Assembly (NCBI GenBank): GCA_009885515.1 | Contig: VFKO01000003.1 | Location: 1 to 27,237, forward strand | DNA length: 27,237 nucleotides | Reading direction: 5' to 3' | From: Rhodobiaceae bacterium | GTDB taxonomy: Bacteria; Pseudomonadota; Alphaproteobacteria; Micropepsales; Micropepsaceae | Shown: positions 8,020 to 16,112 of the stretch, one piece after another | Numbering within the stretch: position 1 is the stretch's first letter | Layout of the letters: every line of letters starts with the position of its first letter | Notes under the pieces: model-generated | Database searches by the model: none | Told to the model about the DNA's origin: nothing | What the model saw: the letters and a program-made list of their open reading frames with translations, nothing else | Position numbers and translations under genes: made by a program

Positions 8020-9533
8020 CGGATTTCTCGCCGCGTTTTGAACCGTTCAAGACCGCCTACGACTCCGGAACCCCGCAAATCATCGCACGTACGCTGGTCG
8101 CCGACCTCGACACGCCGGTATCCGCTTTCATGAAATTGGGAACGGAGACTCCGTACGCGTTTCTGCTTGAAAGTGTTCAAGGCGGTGAAACACGAGGGCG
8201 CTATTCTATCATCGGGTTGAAACCAGACATTATTTGGCGTTGCAACGGCGCCGTAGCCGAACTCAATGAGCAGGCCGACCAATTCCCTGAGAGGTTCACC
8301 ATAGAGGATACGCCTCCCCTGGCGTCGTTGCGAAACCTGTTGACGCGCACGCGCCTGGATTTGCCTCAAGGGCTTCCGCCCATGGCCTCAGGCCTCTTTG
8401 GCTATCTTGGGCACGACATGGTGCGGCTGATGGAGCGCCTGCCTAAAGCAAAGCCCGATCCCTTGGGATTGCCTGACGCAATTCTGGTTCGCCCGACAAT
8501 TGTCGCTATTTTTGATGCCGTTAAAGCAAGCATCACGATTGCGACACCGGTGTTTCCATCGTCCAAGCGGTTGGCGCGCGAGGCGTATGACCACGCATGT
8601 GAGCGATTGTCAGCTGTCGCAGTTGATTTCGCGCGTGCGCGGCCGCTCGATGAAGTGCACGACGCCGGGACGCAAGACTTTGGCCCGCCTCGATCTAATA
8701 CTTCGAAGGCCGAATACCTGGAAATTGTTAGAAAGGCGAAGGAGTACATATACGCCGGTGATATCTTTCAAGTGGTTCCAAGCCAGAGGTTCCGGCGATC
8801 ATTCAAACTTCCACCATTCCAGCTCTATCGCGCGCTTCGCCGGCTCAATCCTTCGCCTTTCCTGTATTACTTGAACTATCCTGGGTTTGCGGTTGTGGGG
8901 TCTAGTCCGGAAATATTGGTACGCACCCGGGACGGCACAGTTACGATCCGGCCCATCGCTGGCACAATCAAGCGCGGTGACACCCCAGCAGAGGACAAAC
9001 TTCTGGCCGAGAAACTACTGGCGGACCCAAAAGAACGAGCAGAGCATTTGATGCTTCTCGATTTGGGCAGAAACGATGTCGGGCGTGTGACGTCGACTGG
9101 TTCCGTAATTGTGACGGAACAGTTTGTCATCGAAAAGTACAGCCACGTACAACATATCGTTTCCAATGTTGAAGGCCTTCTGCGCCCAGACAAGGATGTC
9201 TTGGATGCGTTGATCGCGGGGTTTCCCAATGGGACAACAAGTGGTGCGCCAAAAATCCGCGCACTTGAAATCGTAGACGAGCTGGAAAAAGAAAAGCGCG
9301 GCATCTATGGTGGCGCAGTTGGATATTTCTCCGCAAACGGTTCAATGGATACGTGCATCGCATTGAGAACAGCGATCGTAAAAGATGGAATGATGTACGT
9401 CCAGGCCGGCGGAGGCGTAGTGGCCGACAGCGATCCAGACGCCGAATTCATGGAAACTGTCCAAAAGTCCGCAGCGTTATTCCGGGCGGCAGAAGAGGCA
9501 CAGCGGCCATTGGTTGACCGGATCAACACATAA
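8016..9533 (+). CDS. trpE: Anthranilate synthase component I
   Basis: A 505-residue chorismate-binding enzyme making anthranilate, the first committed step to tryptophan, with the glutaminase TrpG. The N-terminal regulatory motif LLESVQGGETRGRYS (the LLES that binds feedback tryptophan) is intact. The catalytic domain shows AGTIKRGDTPAEDK, MLLDLGRNDVGRV, GTTSGAPKIRALEI and GIYGGAVGYF. PabB and TrpE are related; the full-length form with LLES and the trp neighbours argue for TrpE. The ATG at 8016 overlaps the ppiD stop (ATGA). trpG is about 2.1 kb downstream, beyond two minus-strand genes, so trpE cannot simply be cotranscribed into a trpGDC message without crossing them. Confidence 0.96.
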   Translation: MTDFSPRFEPFKTAYDSGTPQIIARTLVADLDTPVSAFMKLGTETPYAFLLESVQGGETRGRYSIIGLKPDIIWRCNGAVAELNEQADQFPERFTIEDTPPLASLRNLLTRTRLDLPQGLPPMASGLFGYLGHDMVRLMERLPKAKPDPLGLPDAILVRPTIVAIFDAVKASITIATPVFPSSKRLAREAYDHACERLSAVAVDFARARPLDEVHDAGTQDFGPPRSNTSKAEYLEIVRKAKEYIYAGDIFQVVPSQRFRRSFKLPPFQLYRALRRLNPSPFLYYLNYPGFAVVGSSPEILVRTRDGTVTIRPIAGTIKRGDTPAEDKLLAEKLLADPKERAEHLMLLDLGRNDVGRVTSTGSVIVTEQFVIEKYSHVQHIVSNVEGLLRPDKDVLDALIAGFPNGTTSGAPKIRALEIVDELEKEKRGIYGGAVGYFSANGSMDTCIALRTAIVKDGMMYVQAGGGVVADSDPDAEFMETVQKSAALFRAAEEAQRPLVDRINT

Positions 9534-9557
9534 AAAAGGGGCCACCGGAGTGGCCCC
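9532..9557 (-). terminator. Intrinsic terminator of the aldehyde dehydrogenase gene
   Basis: The perfect eight-base-pair stem GGGGCCAC/GTGGCCCC (9538-9545 with 9550-9557) has a four-base loop. Read on the minus strand it is followed by six T (9537-9532), a classic rho-independent terminator 20 bases after the aldehyde dehydrogenase stop. The T tract overlaps the trpE stop codon. On the plus strand the same stem lacks a following T tract, so it may only weakly stop trpE transcripts. Confidence 0.85.
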
Positions 9558-9577
9558 ACTACGCAGCAATTCAAGCG

Positions 9578-11008
9578 TTACGCAGGCTGATAGCCGAGTA
9601 CCGCCTTGACCTCCAGGAATTCCTTGAAGCCGTGCTCGCCCCACTCCCGGCCAGTTCCAGACTGTTTGTACCCTCCGAAAGGTGCATTGAAGTCCGCGCC
9701 TGCTCCATTCAAATGCACGTTCCCGGTACGTAGCCGTGAAGCCACTTTTCGAGCGTGTTCGATGCTTCCTGATTGTACGTATCCCGACAATCCGTAAGGC
9801 GTATCATTTGCCATGCGTATCGCTTCGTCCTCACTGTCATAGGGCAAAATCGTGAGCACTGGTCCAAAGATTTCCTCACGCGCAATCGTCATGTCATTGC
9901 GTACGTTGGCGAAAACCGTTGGACGGACATAGTAGCCGCGATTGAGACCTTCAGGACGGCCAAGTCCACCCGTCACAAGAGTGGCTCCCTCGTCAATGCC
10001 AGCTTTGATCAGACTCTGTATCTTGTTGAATTGCACTTCGCTGACGACTGGGCCAAGCTTGGTCGTCTCGGCAAACGGATCACCGACTTTGATCCCTTCC
10101 GCCGTAGCCTTTGCGATACCAGCCGCTTCATCATGCTTGCCGCGCGGGACAAACATTCTTGTCGGGGCGTTGCACGATTGCCCGGAGTTGGTAAAGCAAT
10201 TGATGACACCTCCGACCACCGCCTTCTTGAGGTCCGCATCGTCCAAGACGATATTGGCGGACTTGCCGCCCAGTTCCTGGGTCACGCGTTTGACAGTGTC
10301 GGCCGACGCTTTTGCAACCGCAACGCCAGCTCGCGTAGAGCCAGTAAACGACATCATATCAATGTCAGGATGTGACGACATAGCACCACCAACCGTCGGA
10401 CCGTCTCCATTCACCAGGTTAAACACACCAGCTGGCACGCCGGCTTCGTGCAGAACATCGGCAACAAGCATCGCGTTGAGCGGGGCGACTTCCGAAGGTT
10501 TCAAGACCATTGTGCAGCCAGCAGCCAATGCCGGTGCCACTTTGCACATGATCTGGTTTACGGGCCAATTCCACGGCGTGATGAGTCCACAAACACCAAC
10601 GGCTTCATAAACAACGCCAGTGGTTCCCTGCACTCTCTCGAATTCAAAATCCTTGAGGATTTTCATTGTTTGCATCAAGTGTGCGACACCTGTTGCAGCT
10701 TGCGCGGCCTTGGACAAGGCCAGCGGAGCACCCATTTCCAGAGATATCGTTTCCACGAATTCGCCATATCGGCGTTGGTACACGTCGAGTACTTTTTGTA
10801 GAAGCGCCAAACGTTCGTCTCGGGTTGTGCGCGAATAATTTTCAAATGCGCGCTTTGCGGCCTTCACGGCCAAATCAACATCGGCTTTCGAACCGAGGCT
10901 GATCTGGCCAATGGGTTCCTCAGTCGCAGGATTGATTACGTCGAGGGATTTTGGGATGGCGGGATCGACCCACTTTCCGTCGATGTAAAACTTCAATCGC
11001 TTTTGCAT
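9578..11008 (-). CDS. NAD(P)-dependent aldehyde dehydrogenase
   Basis: A 476-residue aldehyde dehydrogenase superfamily enzyme oxidising an aldehyde to its acid. Visible family motifs are TPWNWPVNQ (N147, oxyanion), the cofactor-binding Lys in MVLKPSEVAP (K170), FTGSTRAG, general base E245 in ELGGKSANIV and nucleophile C279 in GQSCNAPTR. GREWGEHGFKEFLEVK closes the protein. The frame is open upstream to 11116, but the ATG at 11008 has AAGGAG six bases before it (11015-11020) and fits the family start. The substrate cannot be told from the sequence. It sits on the opposite strand between trpE and trpG and has its own terminator. The small membrane protein gene 43 bases upstream may share its transcript. 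Confidence 0.93.
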   Translation of the reverse strand: MQKRLKFYIDGKWVDPAIPKSLDVINPATEEPIGQISLGSKADVDLAVKAAKRAFENYSRTTRDERLALLQKVLDVYQRRYGEFVETISLEMGAPLALSKAAQAATGVAHLMQTMKILKDFEFERVQGTTGVVYEAVGVCGLITPWNWPVNQIMCKVAPALAAGCTMVLKPSEVAPLNAMLVADVLHEAGVPAGVFNLVNGDGPTVGGAMSSHPDIDMMSFTGSTRAGVAVAKASADTVKRVTQELGGKSANIVLDDADLKKAVVGGVINCFTNSGQSCNAPTRMFVPRGKHDEAAGIAKATAEGIKVGDPFAETTKLGPVVSEVQFNKIQSLIKAGIDEGATLVTGGLGRPEGLNRGYYVRPTVFANVRNDMTIAREEIFGPVLTILPYDSEDEAIRMANDTPYGLSGYVQSGSIEHARKVASRLRTGNVHLNGAGADFNAPFGGYKQSGTGREWGEHGFKEFLEVKAVLGYQPA

Positions 11009-11051
11009 GCTCTTCTCCTTTTGCAAATTATGAAGGTAAGATTTTACATTG

Positions 11052-11447
11052 CTAATCTTGGGCCCAGATAAAGGCTGCTGCAATCGCAGACACGAGAGTG
11101 ACACCCGTGGCGCCAAACAACATCCAATTCGGATGGGGAATGATAGTCATGGTCCACAACGCCAGCCCGAAAAGAATGAAGGCTGTCAGCCAACCAGGCC
11201 AACTCGCCCGCCCAGCCACATTGATCGCCACCGCACTGCCGGAAAAAGTACCAAAACCCCAACCGATCAACACGGCTAGCTTTGCTTCAAACGGGATAGT
11301 CCGCATCAATTCCTTCAAAGCCTCAGGATCGTTCATGTCAATACCAGGGGGCGGTGGCCATATGAGATGCCCCGCTGACTCGGCAATGAAGACCGTAACA
11401 ATGCCCGCAGTCACCCCGGCAATAACTCCCAGTAACCCTTTCAGCAT
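11052..11447 (-). CDS. Small four-helix membrane protein of unknown function
   Basis: I do not recognise a named family. From the ATG at 11447 the protein is 131 residues. It has four hydrophobic segments, at about 4-22, 55-76, 86-103 and 108-128. Between the first two is a polar loop with the striking stretch GHLIWPPPPGIDMNDPEAL (27-45), which looks like a conserved signature. Segment two contains a small-residue run, GWGFGTFSGSAVA. The frame is open upstream to 11528, but the extra 27 residues are polar and unlike a membrane-protein start, so I prefer 11447; the Shine-Dalgarno is weak either way. It ends 43 bases before the aldehyde dehydrogenase gene on the same strand, suggesting cotranscription. 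Function unknown. Confidence 0.7.
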   Translation of the reverse strand: MLKGLLGVIAGVTAGIVTVFIAESAGHLIWPPPPGIDMNDPEALKELMRTIPFEAKLAVLIGWGFGTFSGSAVAINVAGRASWPGWLTAFILFGLALWTMTIIPHPNWMLFGATGVTLVSAIAAAFIWAQD

Positions 11448-11606
11448 CGGCGTACACCAAATATTTTTGGAAGAACCCAACTCTTCCCGCGTCGAGACTG
11501 GCCTGTCTAGCGGGATTTTCAAGAACAATTGCGAACCTAAGGCTTATCATCCCGTGTTGGTTGTGTTTATCTCACCCGAGAAATCCACCCCACCGGGCAA
11601 GAAAAT

Positions 11607-12182
11607 ATGATTTTGTTGATCGATAACTACGACAGCTTTACGTGGAACCTGGTTCACTATTTGGGCCAGCTCGGTGCCACGGTCGAAGTCTTTAGAAATG
11701 ACGAAATTACGGTAGATCAAGCCATGTCCAAGAAGCCCAGGGCGGTGGTGCTTTCGCCGGGGCCATGTGATCCAGACAAGGCTGGAATTTGCATGGATCT
11801 GATCAGACGTGCCGGTGAAGCCATCCCGATCCTGGGAGTATGCCTGGGTCATCAATCTATAGGTCAAGTCTACGGCGGAAAGGTGATCCGTGCCAACGCA
11901 CCTATGCATGGAAAGGTCAGCACAATCCGCAATACGGGTGTCGGAGTGTTTCGCAACCTTCCAGAGCGCTTTCAGGCTACACGATACCACTCACTTGTAG
12001 TAGATCGTTCAACCCTTCCCAATGAACTTACAATCACCGCTGAAACCGAAGATGGCGTCATCATGGGTGTCTCGCATCGCGAACACCCCGTTCATGGCGT
12101 CCAGTTTCATCCGGAAAGTATAGCCACTGAGCACGGCCATGCATTGTTGCGCAATTTTTTGGACCTGGCGCGCGCCGCATGA
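11607..12182 (+). CDS. trpG: Anthranilate synthase component II (glutamine amidotransferase)
   Basis: A 191-residue class I glutaminase supplying ammonia to TrpE. The catalytic triad is visible: C79 in LGVCLGHQ, H168 and E170 in GVQFHPES. The N terminus LLIDNYDSFTWN and SPGPCDP loop are typical of the TrpG/PabA group. As in many bacteria it might also serve p-aminobenzoate synthesis; no separate pabA is present in the window. It starts at 11607, about 160 bases from the start of the divergent membrane-protein gene, so its promoter should lie in 11448-11606, but I find no convincing -35/-10 pair. The stop overlaps the trpDC start (ATGA). Confidence 0.95.
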   Translation: MILLIDNYDSFTWNLVHYLGQLGATVEVFRNDEITVDQAMSKKPRAVVLSPGPCDPDKAGICMDLIRRAGEAIPILGVCLGHQSIGQVYGGKVIRANAPMHGKVSTIRNTGVGVFRNLPERFQATRYHSLVVDRSTLPNELTITAETEDGVIMGVSHREHPVHGVQFHPESIATEHGHALLRNFLDLARAA

Positions 12183-13996
12183 GCGCTCGGGAATTCAAGA
12201 CCTACCTTACAAAAGCCGTATCTGGCAGCGTTCTGACACCTCAGGAGGCAATGGAGGCTTTTGACATCATTATGTCCGGTGGCACCAGTGATGCTCAGAT
12301 TGCGTCGTTTGCCACTGCCCTCCATATGCGCGGCGAGACGATTGACGAGATTGCTGCCGCAGCAAAAATATTACGGGCACGGATGATTCCCGTTGAAGGC
12401 CACGCTGATGCGATCGACATGGTTGGCACCGGCGGTGATGGTTTGGGCACATTAAACATTTCGACATGTGCCGCAATTGTTGCTGCTGCATGTGGCGCAA
12501 GAATAGCAAAACACGGCAATCGGGCGCAATCCTCAAAGAGTGGTGCAGCCGACGTGCTGAGCGCGCTCGGTGTAAACCTGGACCTGACGCCGACACACAT
12601 TGCAAGATGCATTGCGGAGGCTGGAATTGGATTCATGTTCGCGCCAGCTCACCATCAAGCTCTGAAACATGTTGCCTCTGCCCGACAACAACTGGGTTTT
12701 CGCACAATTTTCAACTTGCTTGGTCCTTTGTGCAACCCCGCCATGGTCAAACGACAGCTTCTTGGCGTGTTTGCCGAAAAGTGGCTTGAACCATTTGCCC
12801 AAGCTCTGCAGACACTGGGGTCAGAACGCGCCTGGGTAGTTCACAGCGCGGATGGATTAGACGAGCTAACCGTAACCGGACCAAGTTTTGTCGTCGAGCT
12901 CAATGGCACCTCTATCCGCCGTCTCACACTAAACCCGGCGGATGCGGGGTTGCCGTTACACAGCATGGAAAAATTGCTAGGGGGCAATGCCAAGCAAAAT
13001 GCGGAGGCAATCCGGCAGTTACTTAACGGAGTGCATGGCGCCTACCGCGATATAGTCTGCTTAAACGCGGCCGCCGCCTTGGTCATTGCAGATAAAGCCA
13101 TGTCATTGCGAGATGGCGTTGAGCGCGCACAGCGTGCAATCGACAGTGGCGCCGCTCAAGCGGCATTGGCCAAGTTGGTGCTCGTATCCAATACCGCGTC
13201 CAATGGAATATTGGGGAACATCGCCCGCTACAAAAGAGACGAGATTGCCGCCTCGCAAATTTTGGTACCTTTAGGCGAGCTGGAAAACCGCGCGAGAAAC
13301 GCGCCGCCCGTCCGCCCGTTCGCGCAAAGCCTTCGGTCAAAAATTGAAAAGGGTCAATTCGCTTTGATTGCGGAAATCAAGAAAGCGAGCCCTTCCAAAG
13401 GTATCATCAGAGAGGATTTTGATCCACCGGCCTTGGCTCGTGCCTATGAAGCCGGAGGAGCCACGTGCTTGTCCGTGCTCACCGACGGCCCATCATTTCG
13501 GGGTAGCCAGGATTTTCTCGTAAAAGCACGGGAGGCCACAAACCTCCCGGTGCTTCGAAAAGACTTCATGTTTGATGTTTATCAGATTGTTGAGTCGCGT
13601 GCGATCGGAGCAGATTGTATTTTGCTCATCATGGCGGCATTGACGAATAAAGAGGCTCACTCCCTCAATGAGGCGGCGCAGAATTGGGGCATGGATGTGT
13701 TGGTTGAAGTGCACGACCGTGATGAATTGGAGCGCGCCCTGAGGCTAAAGCCAGCGCTCATCGGCATCAACAATCGAAACCTCAACACGTTTGAAGCATC
13801 ACTGACCGTAACCGAAACTCTTGCTCCAGATGTTTCAGCCGGCATAGTTGTTGTGTCTGAAAGCGGCATTAACAGCTACGATGACCTACAGAGACTGTCG
13901 AATCTGGGCGTTCGGGCATTTCTGGTTGGAGAAAGTTTGATGAGGCAAGAGGATGTGTCAGGCGCGACCCGAACTCTCTTGGGTGGAAAGGCGTGA
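12179..13996 (+). CDS. trpDC: TrpD-TrpC fusion: anthranilate phosphoribosyltransferase + indole-3-glycerol-phosphate synthase
   Basis: One uninterrupted 605-residue frame carries two enzymes that are normally separate. Residues 1 to about 338 are TrpD: GTGGDGLGTLNIST (the PRPP-binding GTGGD loop), AKHGNRAQSSKSGAADVL and DGLDELT (metal binding). From about 342 the TrpC barrel begins with NGILGNIARYKRDEIAAS, the usual TrpC N terminus, without its own ATG. TrpC active-site segments are all present: LIAEIKKASPSKG, LRKDFMFD, VLVEVHDRD, INNRNL and VSESGIN. No linker separates the halves. The only ATG near the junction (13203) is in a different frame; a TTG at 13211 is in frame. The start overlaps trpG and the stop overlaps moaC. 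TrpF, which acts between the two activities, is not in the window. Confidence 0.93.
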   Translation: MSAREFKTYLTKAVSGSVLTPQEAMEAFDIIMSGGTSDAQIASFATALHMRGETIDEIAAAAKILRARMIPVEGHADAIDMVGTGGDGLGTLNISTCAAIVAAACGARIAKHGNRAQSSKSGAADVLSALGVNLDLTPTHIARCIAEAGIGFMFAPAHHQALKHVASARQQLGFRTIFNLLGPLCNPAMVKRQLLGVFAEKWLEPFAQALQTLGSERAWVVHSADGLDELTVTGPSFVVELNGTSIRRLTLNPADAGLPLHSMEKLLGGNAKQNAEAIRQLLNGVHGAYRDIVCLNAAAALVIADKAMSLRDGVERAQRAIDSGAAQAALAKLVLVSNTASNGILGNIARYKRDEIAASQILVPLGELENRARNAPPVRPFAQSLRSKIEKGQFALIAEIKKASPSKGIIREDFDPPALARAYEAGGATCLSVLTDGPSFRGSQDFLVKAREATNLPVLRKDFMFDVYQIVESRAIGADCILLIMAALTNKEAHSLNEAAQNWGMDVLVEVHDRDELERALRLKPALIGINNRNLNTFEASLTVTETLAPDVSAGIVVVSESGINSYDDLQRLSNLGVRAFLVGESLMRQEDVSGATRTLLGGKA

Positions 13997-14799
13997 CGAA
14001 ACTCACTCACATCAACGAGAAAGGTCATGCACGCATGGTGGACGTGTCGTCGAAGGACGCGACCATCCGTACTGCGATGGCGGAAGCCATAGTACGAATG
14101 AAGCGGGAAACATTGGCACTTGTACTTGCAGGCTCCGTGCCAAAAGGTGACGTGCTTGCTGTCGCACGCGTTGCGGGAATTATGGCCGCAAAAAAGACAT
14201 CAGAATTGATTCCACTATGTCATCCACTTCCAATTTCAGGAGTGACCATTGCCTGCGAACCCGATGAAACGGAATCCTTGATCAGAGTTTTGGCCAGCGT
14301 TACCGTGAGTGGAAAGACGGGAGTGGAGATGGAAGCTCTAACGGCTGCGGCTGTTGCAGCCCTCACCATCTACGACATGCTAAAGGCCGTCGAACGAGGC
14401 ATTACCATAGATAGCATTCGCTTGCTGACAAAAGAGGGTGGAAAATCCGGAACCTTTCGCGCGGATAATGTAGATGGCGCTGCTACCCCGGCACGAGCAG
14501 TGCGCCGCATGAACGCGGCGTCGGGTGTACGTCGCGCTCGCGTGTTGAAGCCCGCCGAAGTATCGGTTGAACGAGGATCACGAAAACAGACCCCCGATCA
14601 GAATGCAAAACGTGAAGCCCTGCGCCGGTTCATGGCGAGCCGTGGGCTCACCGCCCATACGTGGGCGCGCGATGCAGGGGTTACAGTTGGAGTAATCTAT
14701 TCATTCCTGCATGGCAGAACGCATTCTCTTTCAAAGACGGAAGAGCAAAAGCTGGCAGGTGCAGCCAAGGTAGATCCGGAAGACCTCTATCGCGGGTGA
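13993..14799 (+). CDS. moaC: Cyclic pyranopterin monophosphate synthase MoaC with extra C-terminal helix-turn-helix domain
   Basis: Residues 1 to about 160 are MoaC, the second step of molybdenum-cofactor synthesis. Active-site residues fall at the same numbers as I recall for the E. coli enzyme: K51 (SVPKGDV), H77 (LCHPLP), E112 and E114 (GVEMEAL), D128 and K131 (IYDMLKAV). MoaC normally ends just after the KSGTFRA motif. Here about 110 residues follow: a basic linker (roughly 161-205) and then a Cro/CI-type helix-turn-helix at about 207-266 (REALRRFMASRG, LTAHTWARDAGV, TVGVIYSFLHGRTHSL, VDPEDLY). The start is GTG, overlapping the trpDC stop as GTGA. moeA starts four bases after its stop. 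Enzyme function is secure; a DNA-binding role for the tail is inference. Confidence 0.93.
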   Translation: MTKLTHINEKGHARMVDVSSKDATIRTAMAEAIVRMKRETLALVLAGSVPKGDVLAVARVAGIMAAKKTSELIPLCHPLPISGVTIACEPDETESLIRVLASVTVSGKTGVEMEALTAAAVAALTIYDMLKAVERGITIDSIRLLTKEGGKSGTFRADNVDGAATPARAVRRMNAASGVRRARVLKPAEVSVERGSRKQTPDQNAKREALRRFMASRGLTAHTWARDAGVTVGVIYSFLHGRTHSLSKTEEQKLAGAAKVDPEDLYRG

Positions 14800-14802
14800 C
14801 GA

Positions 14803-16005
14803 ATGATCTCAGTGGGCGAAGCGCAGGCTCGAATTGTTGACGGGTTGATGCCATTGAAGGCCGAGCCAGTGCTGTTGGCCCATGCGCTGAACAGGGTACT
14901 CGCTGATGACATAATGTCCAAGACCACCCAACCGCCGTCTGACGTCAGTGCGATGGATGGATATGCGGTGCTGGCCGAAGATGTAGGCGCACTTCCAGCA
15001 TCGCTCAAACTTATTGGCACTGTCGCCGCCGGGGCAATATTTCATGGCGAAGTCCGGAGTGGCGAAGCTGTCCGCATCTTCACCGGTGCGCCGGTGCCGA
15101 AAGGAGCGTCGACAATTGTCATCCAGGAAAGTACGACTCTCAACGGCAATACCGTCCTCATCGCGGGCGGCGTGAGCAGTGCTGCGGGCCGGCACATTCG
15201 CCGATCGGGGCTGGATTTCCGGAAGGGAGATTGTCTGCTGGCAAAGGGTCGAAAGCTGACCTCGCGCGACATCGCACTTGCTGCGGCAATGAACTACTCC
15301 AGCCTGCCGTGCACTCGACAGCCGCTCGTAGCGGTCCTAGCGACGGGTGACGAACTGGTTGCTCCCGGATCCGAGTTATCCGCGACAAATATAGTAGCAT
15401 CGTCATCTGCCGGCATATCGGCTGATGTGACCGCCTGGGGTGGACGTGTCCGTGATCTTGGCATTGCCTGCGACGACAGCGGCGAAATCCAAAGTAAGGC
15501 TTCGATGGCAGAGGGGTGTGAAATCCTGATTACTTTAGGGGGGGCGTCTGTTGGCGACCACGATCTTGTGCAAAAATCTTTACAGCCAAAATTACAGGTA
15601 AATTTTTGGAAGATTTCGATGCGGCCAGGAAAACCACTGATCTTTGGCAAATTCGGGTCTATGCCATTCCTGGGATTGCCGGGAAATCCTGTGTCCGCCT
15701 TGGTGTGCGCTCTGCTGTATCTGAAACCCATGATTTTTCGACTGCTTGGCGCGAGCGAACTACCTTGGCGATTTGTCTCGGCCAAGCTCGCGATTTCACT
15801 GCCAGAAAATGACCAGCGCCAAGACTATGTGCGCTGTCATTTGCAGTACTCGCAGTCCGGCGAGGCAACGGCGCACCCCCTATCAGTTCAAGATTCAAGC
15901 ATGTTGGGCGCGTTTTCTTCAGCCGATGGACTCATCGTTCGCCCACCCCTGGACCCCAGAAAATCAGCCAATGATCCCGTGCGCGTACTGGTTTTTGCGT
16001 CGTAG
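14803..16005 (+). CDS. moeA: Molybdopterin molybdenumtransferase MoeA
   Basis: A 400-residue MoeA, inserting molybdate into adenylylated molybdopterin. Family motifs in order: PPSDVSAMDGYAV (about 44-56), FTGAPVPKGASTIVIQE, ATGDELV, LGGASVGDHD and MRPGKPLIFGKF followed by LGLPGNPVSALV. The C-terminal domain IV is present (SADGLIVRPPLD). Length is normal. The ATG at 14803 lies three bases after the moaC stop, so MoaC and MoeA form a coupled cofactor pair at the end of the trp genes. The 126-138 bases after its stop hold the lexA control region and no obvious terminator. Confidence 0.96.
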   Translation: MISVGEAQARIVDGLMPLKAEPVLLAHALNRVLADDIMSKTTQPPSDVSAMDGYAVLAEDVGALPASLKLIGTVAAGAIFHGEVRSGEAVRIFTGAPVPKGASTIVIQESTTLNGNTVLIAGGVSSAAGRHIRRSGLDFRKGDCLLAKGRKLTSRDIALAAAMNYSSLPCTRQPLVAVLATGDELVAPGSELSATNIVASSSAGISADVTAWGGRVRDLGIACDDSGEIQSKASMAEGCEILITLGGASVGDHDLVQKSLQPKLQVNFWKISMRPGKPLIFGKFGSMPFLGLPGNPVSALVCALLYLKPMIFRLLGASELPWRFVSAKLAISLPENDQRQDYVRCHLQYSQSGEATAHPLSVQDSSMLGAFSSADGLIVRPPLDPRKSANDPVRVLVFAS

Positions 16006-16073
16006 TCCCAAAAAATTAACCGTGTCGCCTGTGTATCTGTCATAAAAATTTGCTCCCACCGCCAATTTCCTTG

Positions 16074-16101
16074 TTGACAAACAACGGAACATCACTAGAA
16101 C
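16074..16101 (+). promoter_or_regulatory. Candidate lexA promoter
   Basis: A perfect -35 hexamer TTGACA at 16074-16079 is followed, after 16 bases, by TAGAAC at 16096-16101, an acceptable -10. The predicted start near 16108 falls between the two SOS boxes, so LexA bound at either box would cover the polymerase site. Read by eye. Confidence 0.55.
16087..16101 (-). promoter_or_regulatory. LexA (SOS) box 1, minus orientation
   Basis: GAACATCACTAGAAC is the reverse complement of GTTC-N7-GTTC, the direct-repeat operator bound by alphaproteobacterial LexA. It overlaps the candidate -10 of lexA. Both half-sites match the consensus exactly. Confidence 0.7.
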
Positions 16102-16112
16102 AAACGCTGATT

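Noticed and set aside
9773..10375. Long plus-strand open frame (200 codons) opposite the aldehyde dehydrogenase
   Set aside because: Antisense to well-conserved catalytic segments, no recognisable protein motif and no plausible ribosome site context; also overlapped by another antisense frame of similar length.
11448..11606. Possible trp attenuator before trpG
   Set aside because: No short open frame rich in Trp codons and no pair of alternative hairpins could be seen.
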